Assembly: GCF_022809715.1 (NCBI RefSeq) | Contig: NZ_CP094459.1 | Location: 2,914,001-2,978,000 of the forward strand | DNA from: Burkholderia pyrrocinia | Lineage (GTDB): Bacteria > Pseudomonadota > Gammaproteobacteria > Burkholderiales > Burkholderiaceae | Reading direction: 5' to 3' | Length of the DNA: 64,000 nt | Part shown: positions 57,559-64,000 of the stretch, piece after piece | Layout of the letters: each line of letters begins with the position of its first letter | How positions within the stretch are numbered: the stretch's first letter is position 1 | The notes under the pieces: model-generated | Told to the model about the DNA's origin: nothing | The model's input: the letters and a program-made list of their open reading frames with translations, nothing else | Database searches by the model: none | Position numbers and translations under genes: made by a program

Positions 57559-58527
57559 GTGAATTCTGGTCATATGCAGCCACCCGGCGACGAAGCGCCG
57601 GCGGGCTGCCCGTTCTCGGGCGCACGCGCCGCGCAACCGGTACATTCGGCACATTCCGCGCAAGCGGCACACGAAGCGCCGCACGTGCCGGGCGATGCCG
57701 CCGGTGAAGCCGGCTGGCACAACGCGCAGCTCGATTTCTCGAAGTCGATGAGCTACGGCGACTACCTGTCGCTGAATTCGATCCTCGACGCGCAGCATCC
57801 GCTGTCGCCCGATCACAACGAGATGCTGTTCATCATCCAGCATCAGACGAGCGAGCTGTGGATGAAGCTCGCGCTGTTCGAGCTGCGCGGCGCGCTCGAC
57901 GCGGTGCGCTCCGACGCGTTGCCGCCCGCATTCAAGATGCTCGCGCGCGTGTCGCGCATCCTCGAGCAGCTCGTGCAGGCGTGGAACGTGCTGTCGACGA
58001 TGACGCCGTCCGAATATTCGGCGATGCGGCCGTATCTCGGGCAGTCGTCGGGCTTCCAGTCCTACCAGTATCGCCAGCTCGAATTCCTGCTCGGCAACAA
58101 GAACGTGCAGATGCTGCAGCCGCATGCGCACCGGCCCGACATCCTCGAACAGGTGCGCGCGACGCTCGACGCGCCGTCGTTCTACGACGAGGTCGTGCGC
58201 CTGCTCGCGCGGCGCGGGTTCCCGATCGCAGCGGAGCGGCTCGAGCGCGACTGGACGCAGCCGACGCGGCACGACGAGACGGTCGAAGCCGCGTGGCTCG
58301 AGGTGTACCGACACCCGCAGCAGCACTGGGAGCTGTACGAGATGGCCGAGGAACTGGTCGATCTCGAGGACGCGTTCCGCCAGTGGCGCTTCCGTCACGT
58401 GACGACCGTCGAGCGCATCATCGGCTTCAAGCAGGGCACGGGCGGCACCAGCGGCGCGCCGTATCTGCGCAAGATGCTCGACGTCGTGCTGTTCCCCGAG
58501 CTCTGGCACGTGCGCACCACGCTGTAA
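57559..58527 (+). CDS. kynA: Tryptophan 2,3-dioxygenase
   Basis: Haem enzyme that opens the indole ring of tryptophan to give N-formylkynurenine, the first step of the pathway although its gene is last. The protein has [20 protein letters not shown], the haem and substrate region [39 protein letters not shown] and the haem-ligand His in [23 protein letters not shown] 57559 is chosen because GGAG lies seven bases upstream; an ATG at 57574 in the same frame is a plausible alternative and would remove five residues. The first 60 residues are variable and Pro/His-rich. Confidence 0.96.
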   Translation: MNSGHMQPPGDEAPAGCPFSGARAAQPVHSAHSAQAAHEAPHVPGDAAGEAGWHNAQLDFSKSMSYGDYLSLNSILDAQHPLSPDHNEMLFIIQHQTSELWMKLALFELRGALDAVRSDALPPAFKMLARVSRILEQLVQAWNVLSTMTPSEYSAMRPYLGQSSGFQSYQYRQLEFLLGNKNVQMLQPHAHRPDILEQVRATLDAPSFYDEVVRLLARRGFPIAAERLERDWTQPTRHDETVEAAWLEVYRHPQQHWELYEMAEELVDLEDAFRQWRFRHVTTVERIIGFKQGTGGTSGAPYLRKMLDVVLFPELWHVRTTL

Positions 58528-58557
58528 CGCACACGATGCACGCGATGCGCCCGCACG

Positions 58558-59955
58558 TCACGACGACGTGCGGGCCAGCTCCTCCCCTTCGCGCGGCAGC
58601 GACTGCGCGCGCGACAGTCGCGGAATGTGCCGCCGCACCGCGAGCAGCGCGATGCACACGACGCCCATCGCCGCGGCCAGCATCGTCAGGTACGCACCCG
58701 CACCACCCGCCGTGATCACGATCGCGCCCGCGAACGCGCTGAGGATCGCGCCGAGCCGGCCGAACGCGAGCGCGCTCGCGGTGCCCGTCGCACGCACCGC
58801 CGTCGGGTAGATGTACGCACAGAGCGCATACATCGTCGACTGCACCGCGTTGACGAACAGCCCGTGCAGACCGAGCCCGACGATCAGCCAGTTCGTGTGG
58901 CGGCTCGCATCGACACCCATCAGCCACACCGCGCTCGCCGCGCCGCCGATGCTGCACAGCGCGAGCGGCCAGCGCGACCCGGCATGCGCGATCGCCCATG
59001 CGCACAGCAGCGCGCCGATCACGCCGCCGAGGTTGTACGCGGTAAGGCCCGCGCCCGCGACCGATACGCTGAGCCCGCTCGCGGCCAGCATCGTCGGCAG
59101 CCAGCTGAACGCCGCGTAGACAGCAAGCAGACACATGAAGAACGCGCACCACAGTGCGATCGTGTCGCGCGCCTGGCCGCTCGCGAACAGCGCGCCGAAG
59201 CCGCTGCGGCTGCCGGGTGCGCGTGCATCTTTCGTATCGGTGAACACGGTGCCCGGCGCCACCGGCCGCTGCATCCGCGCGAGCAGCGCGCCGAGTTCCG
59301 GCCAGCGCGCGGGGCGCCGCGCGAGATAACGCGGCGATTCGGGCAGCGCACGCACGAGCACGAAGCCGAGCACGAGCGGCAGCGCGCCGCCTGCAAAGAA
59401 CAGCCCGCGCCAGCCGTAGCGCGGCAGCACCTCGTGCGCGAACAGGCCGGCCAGCATCCCGCCGAGCGGCACGCAGACGATCGTCGCGGTCACCATCATC
59501 GTGCGGCGCCGCGCTGGCGTGTATTCGGCCGTCATCGTCGTGGCCGTCGGCAGTGCGCCGCCGATCCCGAGCCCCGCGCAGAAGCGCAGCATCGCGATCG
59601 CCGCGACGTCGGGTGCGAAGCCGATCGCGCAGGTCGCGACGCCGAACAGGAACACGCTGCCGATCACGGCCTGTCGGCGGCCGAAGCGGTCCGCGACGAT
59701 CCCCGCGCACGCGCTGCCGATGCCCATCCCGATCAGCCCGGCCGCGACGGCCGGCGCGAACGCGCCGCGCGTGATGCCCCATTCGCGGATCAGCACGGGA
59801 ATCGCGAAACCGATCAACTGGCCGTCGAAGCCGTCGAGCACGATCGCGAGCGCGGCGAGCAGCACCACGCAGCGCTGCATCGTCGTGAACGGCCCGTCGT
59901 CGAGCGTCGTGCCGATATCGACCGACGGCGGCGGCAATCCGTCGCGCGTGCTCAT
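58558..59955 (-). CDS. MFS transporter, aromatic acid:H+ symporter (AAHS) family
   Basis: Proton-coupled uptake protein for aromatic acids, 465 residues, twelve membrane segments. The AAHS motif LDGFDGQLIGFAIPVLIREW is in the first segment, followed by GIVADRFGRRQAV (motif A) and the later YIYPTAVRATGTASALAFGR. The closest known types carry benzoate, 4-hydroxybenzoate or protocatechuate. GGGAGGTCGC precedes ATG 59955. It is the last gene of the minus-strand run that includes a benzoylformate decarboxylase, so mandelate, benzoylformate or a related acid is the likely cargo. Confidence 0.88.
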   Translation of the reverse strand: MSTRDGLPPPSVDIGTTLDDGPFTTMQRCVVLLAALAIVLDGFDGQLIGFAIPVLIREWGITRGAFAPAVAAGLIGMGIGSACAGIVADRFGRRQAVIGSVFLFGVATCAIGFAPDVAAIAMLRFCAGLGIGGALPTATTMTAEYTPARRRTMMVTATIVCVPLGGMLAGLFAHEVLPRYGWRGLFFAGGALPLVLGFVLVRALPESPRYLARRPARWPELGALLARMQRPVAPGTVFTDTKDARAPGSRSGFGALFASGQARDTIALWCAFFMCLLAVYAAFSWLPTMLAASGLSVSVAGAGLTAYNLGGVIGALLCAWAIAHAGSRWPLALCSIGGAASAVWLMGVDASRHTNWLIVGLGLHGLFVNAVQSTMYALCAYIYPTAVRATGTASALAFGRLGAILSAFAGAIVITAGGAGAYLTMLAAAMGVVCIALLAVRRHIPRLSRAQSLPREGEELARTSS

Positions 59956-60035
59956 GCGACCTCCCGTGCGCCGCGCGTCGGCGGCAACGCGCGCGAACGG
60001 CGCGCGGCAAGACAACGGCATTCGATGGCTTTCAT
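59952..60035 (-). CDS. Possible 27-residue leader ORF before the AAHS transporter gene
   Basis: ATG 60035 follows GGAGACGCC, and the frame (MKAIECRCLAARRSRALPPT and on) ends in a TGA that overlaps the transporter's ATG as ATGA. It has a proper ribosome-binding site, but a chance overlap is likely because the transporter's second codon begins with A. The gap 59956-60221 shows no other gene. Confidence 0.25.
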   Translation of the reverse strand: MKAIECRCLAARRSRALPPTRGAREVA

Positions 60036-60221
60036 GGCGTCTCCAGTTGCCCGGGCTGGCGCGTCGGCGCGTGCCCGGATCTCGTACTGCGCGGTCGGCC
60101 GGCGTCAACGCGTCGGCGCCGGCTCCGGTGTCTTGTCCAACCCGTCTCGATCCGGCGCCATCGTCTGCGTGCGACGCGCTCGTATCGTTGGGCGGCGCAC
60201 GCAGCGCCGCCAGTCTGATGC

Positions 60222-61166
60222 TCAGTTCACCCGTGCGTCGATCAGCCGGACGAGCGCAAGCAGCGTCTCGGTATGCGGCACCGCGACGCCCGCTTCGCGC
60301 GCGGCCGCGACGACCTTGCCGCTGATCGCGTCGATTTCCGTGCGGCGGCCCGCGAGCACGTCCTGCAGCATCGACGGGCGATGGCCGCGATGCTCGGTGA
60401 TTGCATGTTCGACGTTGCGTGCGACGCGTTCGCCGTCGACCGCGATCCCCTTCGCGCGGGCGACGGCGGCCGTCTCGGCCGCGATCGCGAGCGCGAGCCG
60501 CGGCCCGTCGTGATGGTTGCCGAGCTGGTCGACCGTGCAGCCGGTCACCGCGCACAGCGTGTTGAGCGCCGCGTTGAACGCGACCTTCTCCCAGATCGCG
60601 GCCCACACGTCGGCATCGAGCGTGCATGCGAGCCCCGCGCGCGACAGCGCATCGGCCACGGCGGTCGCGAACGGGTGTGCGTGGCCGTCGGCCGTCATCA
60701 TGCGGATCGTGCCCGCGCCGTGCGAGCGAACGTGTGCGGGCCCCGCGAAATCGGCCGGCCACGTCGTCACGCCGACCAGGATGCGTTCGAGCGGCACGAA
60801 CGCATTCAGCGTCTCGACGTTGCCGAGCCCGTTCTGCAATGTCAGCACGTGCGTGCGCGGCGTCAGCAGCGCGCGCACGCCGTCGAGCGCAGCGCGCGTA
60901 TGCAGCGATTTCGTGAAAACGATCAGCAGGTCGAACGATGCATCGGGCGATGCGGCCGCGTCCGCATTCGCGGCTTCCGGCCGCACGGCCCGCAAAACGC
61001 GGATGCGGCGTTCGCCGCGATCGTCGTCGATGCGCAGCCCGTCGCGGCGGATCGCATCGAGATGTGCGTCGTTCACGTCGATCAGCGTGACGGCCTCGTC
61101 GCTTTCGGCCAGCAGCCCGCCGAACAGCGAGCCCATCGCGCCCGCGCCCAGAATTGCGATTCTCAT
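60222..61166 (-). CDS. Ketopantoate reductase (PanE/ApbA) family 2-oxoacid reductase
   Basis: A 314-residue NAD(P)-dependent 2-hydroxyacid/2-oxoacid oxidoreductase. The Rossmann motif is ILGAGAMGSLFGGLLAES, the catalytic Lys falls in IWEKVAFNAALNTLCAVTG and RPSMLQDVLAGRRTEIDAIS is the family's C-terminal block. By default this is 2-dehydropantoate 2-reductase, but its place between an aldehyde dehydrogenase and an aromatic transporter, in a group with benzoylformate decarboxylase, suggests another 2-oxoacid. Some D-mandelate dehydrogenases (Enterococcus) belong to this family. ATG 61166 starts with MRIAILGAGAMG; it ends the tight run mdlC-ald-this gene. Confidence 0.85.
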   Translation of the reverse strand: MRIAILGAGAMGSLFGGLLAESDEAVTLIDVNDAHLDAIRRDGLRIDDDRGERRIRVLRAVRPEAANADAAASPDASFDLLIVFTKSLHTRAALDGVRALLTPRTHVLTLQNGLGNVETLNAFVPLERILVGVTTWPADFAGPAHVRSHGAGTIRMMTADGHAHPFATAVADALSRAGLACTLDADVWAAIWEKVAFNAALNTLCAVTGCTVDQLGNHHDGPRLALAIAAETAAVARAKGIAVDGERVARNVEHAITEHRGHRPSMLQDVLAGRRTEIDAISGKVVAAAREAGVAVPHTETLLALVRLIDARVN

Positions 61167-61180
61167 CGTCGGTGGCCTCG

Positions 61181-62632
61181 TCAGAACGGATAGTGGCGCG
61201 GCGCGGTCTGCACGGTGATCCAGCGCAGATCCGTGAACGCCGCGATGCCGGCCTTGCCGCCAAAGTGGCCGAAGCCGCTGTCCTTCACGCCGCCGAACGG
61301 CATCTGCGCCTCGTCGTGCACGGTCGGGCCGTTCACATGACAGATGCCCGATTCGATGCGTGCCGCAACGCGCATCGCGCGCGCGACGTCGCGGCTGAAC
61401 ACGGCCGACGACAGCCCGAACGCGTTGTCGTTCGCGCAGCGGATCGCCGCCGCCTCGCCGTCGACGCGCACGATGCCCTTCACCGGGCCGAACGATTCCT
61501 CGGCATAGATGCGCATCGCCGGCGTCACGCGATCGAGCAGCGTCGCCGGGAACAGCGTGCTGTCGGCCTTGCCGCCGCACAGCAGTGTCGCGCCGTGCGC
61601 GAGCGCATCGTCGATCAGTGCGTTGCAGCGCTCGACGGCCTTCATGTCGATCAGCGAGCCGAGCACGACGGGGCCGTTGCGCGGATCGCCGAGCGGCAGC
61701 GACGCGGCCTTGTCGGCGAGCTTCGCGACGAACGCATCGGCGATCGACGCGTCGACGATGATCCGCTCGGTCGACATGCAGATCTGCCCGGAATTCGCGA
61801 ACGCGCCGAACGCGGCCGCCGCGACCGCCGCGTCGAGATCGGCATCGTCGAGCACGACGAACGGCGCCTTGCCGCCAAGCTCCAGCACCGACGGCTTCAG
61901 GTGGCGCGCGCACGCTTCGGCGACGATCCTGCCGACGCGCGTCGAGCCGGTGAAATTCACGCGGCGCACGGCCGGATGCGCGATCAATGCGTCGACGACG
62001 GCGCCCGCATCGTCGGGCGCATTCGTCACGAAGTTGACGACGCCCGGCGGCAATCCAGCCTCCTGCAGCGCCTCGACGATCAGCCCGTGCGTGACGGGAC
62101 ACAGCTCCGAGCCCTTCAGCACGACCGTGTTGCCGCATGCGAGCGGCAGCGCGAGCGCGCGCGTCGCGAGGATCACCGGCGCGTTCCACGGCGCGATGCC
62201 GAGCACCACGCCGGCCGGCTGCCGCACGCCCATCGCGAGCGAGCCGGGCACGTCGGACGGAATCAGTTCGCCGCCGACCTGCGTGGTCAGCGACGCGGCC
62301 TCGACGAGCCCGCTCGCGGCAAGGTGCACGTTGAAGCCGGCCCACAGCGCGGATGCGCCCGTCTCCGCCGCCATCGCAGTGACGAACTGCTCATGCATCG
62401 CTTCGAGCGCGGCGGCCGCCTTCAGCAGCAGCGCGCGGCGCGCACCGGGGCCGAGCGCGGCCCATTCGGGAAAGGCGCGCGCGGCCGCGTCGGCCGCCGC
62501 ACGCGCATCGTCGACGGTGCACGCGGGCGCCTCGGACGCGATTTCGCCGTCGAGCGGGTTGCGGCGCACGAAGGTCGCGCCGCTGGATGAATGGCGGCGT
62601 TCGCCGCCGATCAGCATCGATACGGTTTGCAT
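61181..62632 (-). CDS. Aldehyde dehydrogenase, benzaldehyde/vanillin/salicylaldehyde type
   Basis: NAD(P)-dependent dehydrogenase of the ALDH superfamily, 483 residues. The catalytic Cys is in NSGQICMSTERII, the general-base Glu in VLELGGKAPFVVLDDADLD and the cofactor block is VLGIAPWNAPVILATRALAL with NFTGSTRVGRIVAEA. The block NDNAFGLSSAVFSRDVARAM and the end PFGGVKDSGFGHFGGKAGIA are as in vanillin and salicylaldehyde dehydrogenases. It lies 29 bases downstream of the benzoylformate decarboxylase gene and 14 bases upstream of the ketopantoate-reductase-family gene, so benzaldehyde is the natural substrate. Start ATG 62632. Confidence 0.9.
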   Translation of the reverse strand: MQTVSMLIGGERRHSSSGATFVRRNPLDGEIASEAPACTVDDARAAADAAARAFPEWAALGPGARRALLLKAAAALEAMHEQFVTAMAAETGASALWAGFNVHLAASGLVEAASLTTQVGGELIPSDVPGSLAMGVRQPAGVVLGIAPWNAPVILATRALALPLACGNTVVLKGSELCPVTHGLIVEALQEAGLPPGVVNFVTNAPDDAGAVVDALIAHPAVRRVNFTGSTRVGRIVAEACARHLKPSVLELGGKAPFVVLDDADLDAAVAAAAFGAFANSGQICMSTERIIVDASIADAFVAKLADKAASLPLGDPRNGPVVLGSLIDMKAVERCNALIDDALAHGATLLCGGKADSTLFPATLLDRVTPAMRIYAEESFGPVKGIVRVDGEAAAIRCANDNAFGLSSAVFSRDVARAMRVAARIESGICHVNGPTVHDEAQMPFGGVKDSGFGHFGGKAGIAAFTDLRWITVQTAPRHYPF

Positions 62633-62661
62633 GGAGTCTCCGGAAAGACGCGCGTTGCGCG

Positions 62662-64000
62662 TCAGGCAATCTCGACTTCGACGACGACCGGCGTCGCGGC
62701 CTGCAGCGCGTCGGTCAGCGTGTCGCGCAGGCGCGCTGCATCGGCGACGCGCACGCCGCGGCAGCCCATCCCTTCGGCGAGCGCGACGAAATCCAGGTCG
62801 GGCAGATCGGTGCCCTGCACGGGATCGCCGGGGCCGAAGCCGAACACCGGCGCGAAATCCTGCAGCGCCGCGTAGCGCCGGTTGTTCAGGATCACGAACG
62901 TGATCGGCAGCTTCAGCTGCGCGGCACTCCACAGTGCCTGAATCGAATACAGGCTCGACCCGTCGCCGATCAGCGCGATCACGCGCCGGCCCGGCTGCGC
63001 GAGCGCGACGCCGACGGCCGCCGGCATCCCGTAGCCGAGCCCGCCGCTGTCCATCGTGTAGAACGTGCCGCTGCGCGTGAACGGCAGGTGTTCCTGCATC
63101 ACGGGCCGCGCGCTCGGCGCTTCCTCGACGACGATGTCCTGCGCGTCACGCACGTCGGCGAGCGTCTGCAGCGCGAACGCGGCCGACATGCGCTCGCCGG
63201 CGGCCGGTGCGTCGACGCGTGCGCGCGGCGGCCGCGGCGCGGGCATCGGCCGCTCGGGCGGCGCCGGTCGCGCCAGCAGGTCGCGCGCCGCGAGCCGCAG
63301 GTTGCCGACGACCGCATCGCCCTCCGGCGTCCACGCGGCGACGCCCGGATCGTCGACGAGCTGCACGAGTGCCGCACCCGGCGGCACGTGCGGGCCGAAG
63401 CCTTCGATGTGGTAGGTAAATGCAGGCGCGCCGAACGCGAACACGAGATCGTGCCCGTCGAGCCGCGCGACGATCTTCTCGCGGATCGCGGGCAGGAAGC
63501 CGGCGAACAGCGGATGGTCCTCGGGGAAGCTGCAGCGCCCCGACATCGGCGCGACGTACACGCGCGCACGGTGCCGCTCCGCGAGCCGCACGACGTCGTC
63601 CCACGCACCGGCGCGATCGACGGCCGCGCCGACCACGAACGCGGGGCGCCGCGCGGCGTCGAGCGCGTCGCCGAGCCGCGCGAGCGCATCGGGATCGGGC
63701 CGCACGACGCTGCTGACGTCGCGCCGCGGCAGCAGCTCGGCCGGCTGGTCCCAGTCGTCGACCGGGATCGACACGAACACGGGCCCGCGCGGCTCCTGCA
63801 TCGCGATGCGGTACGCACGCGCGATCGCGGCCGGCACGTCCTGCGCGCGTGCGGGTTCGATGCTCCATTTCACGTACGGCTTCGGCAGCTCGGCGGCCTG
63901 TGTCGAACCGAGGAACGGATCGAACGGCAAGATCGCGCGCGCCTGCTGGCCCGCGGTGACGACCAGCGGCGTGCGGTTCCTGAACGCGGTAAAGAGATTG
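62662..64000 (-). CDS. mdlC: Benzoylformate decarboxylase (partial, N-terminus outside window)
   Basis: Thiamine-diphosphate enzyme converting benzoylformate to benzaldehyde and CO2. About 445 residues are present; the first 80 or so lie beyond position 64000 since the frame stays open to the edge (NLFTAFRNRTPLVVTAGQQA). The ThDP motif is GDGSSLYSIQALWSAAQLKL with FVILNNRRYAAL, and the His in AFTYHIEGFGPHVPPG fits the active-site His281 of the Pseudomonas enzyme. The N-terminal catalytic Ser and His cannot be checked here. Followed at 29 bases by the aldehyde dehydrogenase gene. Confidence 0.9.
   Translation of the reverse strand, partial: NLFTAFRNRTPLVVTAGQQARAILPFDPFLGSTQAAELPKPYVKWSIEPARAQDVPAAIARAYRIAMQEPRGPVFVSIPVDDWDQPAELLPRRDVSSVVRPDPDALARLGDALDAARRPAFVVGAAVDRAGAWDDVVRLAERHRARVYVAPMSGRCSFPEDHPLFAGFLPAIREKIVARLDGHDLVFAFGAPAFTYHIEGFGPHVPPGAALVQLVDDPGVAAWTPEGDAVVGNLRLAARDLLARPAPPERPMPAPRPPRARVDAPAAGERMSAAFALQTLADVRDAQDIVVEEAPSARPVMQEHLPFTRSGTFYTMDSGGLGYGMPAAVGVALAQPGRRVIALIGDGSSLYSIQALWSAAQLKLPITFVILNNRRYAALQDFAPVFGFGPGDPVQGTDLPDLDFVALAEGMGCRGVRVADAARLRDTLTDALQAATPVVVEVEIA

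Noticed and set aside
58558..61263. Long minus-strand frames apparently fusing the transporter with the ketopantoate reductase region, and the latter with the aldehyde dehydrogenase (60222-62345)
   Set aside because: The extra segments are wrong-frame readings of the neighbouring gene; family N-termini start at 59955, 61166 and 62632.

Overview
The window looks like a piece of the main chromosome of a Burkholderia, most likely of the cepacia complex. Base composition is very GC-rich with strong third-position G/C bias, and almost every long gene throws a long open shadow frame on the opposite strand. The protein set (icd beside a monomeric isocitrate dehydrogenase, sodB-xseA-lpxK-kdsB-adk, tsaE-amiC, kynBUA with an Lrp-type regulator) fits that genus. 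This assignment rests on recognising families by eye, not on a database search. No rRNA, complete tRNA, insertion sequence, prophage or CRISPR array is visible; this is mostly core chromosome with some accessory catabolic genes at the right end.

Layout. 1-3416: two unrelated NADP-isocitrate dehydrogenases, both on the minus strand, the first cut by the window edge. 3.6-8.9 kb: pseudouridine synthase, a small exported Lys/His/Ala-rich protein, a DUF192 protein, an EF-G copy outside the ribosomal-protein operon, and a nickel/cobalt permease. 9.2-10.7 kb: an exported glycine-rich repeat protein. 10.7-20.7 kb: aldo/keto reductase, GntR regulator, a domain-rearranged class III CoA-transferase divergent from an HTH-citrate synthase fusion, DUF2917, an MFS exporter, a degenerate EAL protein, a methyltransferase, an Mpo1-like protein and a Crp/Fnr regulator. 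20.8-28.9 kb: chrA, sodB, xseA, then lpxK (frameshifted as given), a Trm112-like protein, kdsB, adk, and a short-chain dehydrogenase preceded by four copies of a 49-bp tandem repeat.

29-50 kb is housekeeping: murJ-sirB1, rpsT, DUF3579, argF, murB, yajQ, plsY, ybaK, an acyl-CoA synthetase, queG-ogt-xerD divergent from tsaE-amiC, eamA, pirin, cnoX, tcdA, pdxH, cfa, a DUF72 protein. 50.9-58.5 kb: msrA, a methanethiol-oxidase-like selenium-binding protein overlapping a metal-permease-like membrane protein, a flavin reductase, and the kynurenine pathway (kynR divergent from kynB-kynU-kynA, converting tryptophan to anthranilate). 58.5-64 kb: a minus-strand catabolic group of benzoylformate decarboxylase (5' end outside the window), aldehyde dehydrogenase, a ketopantoate-reductase-family enzyme and an aromatic-acid transporter. 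Together these read as a mandelate/benzoylformate-to-benzoate route.

The points most worth following up are the CoA-transferase / HTH-citrate synthase pair, the possible use of a ketopantoate-reductase-fold enzyme as a D-mandelate dehydrogenase, the one-base lesion in lpxK, the 49-bp repeat array sitting in a gene's leader, and the methanethiol oxidase-permease overlap. Several perfect palindromes in intergenic DNA look like regulator sites.
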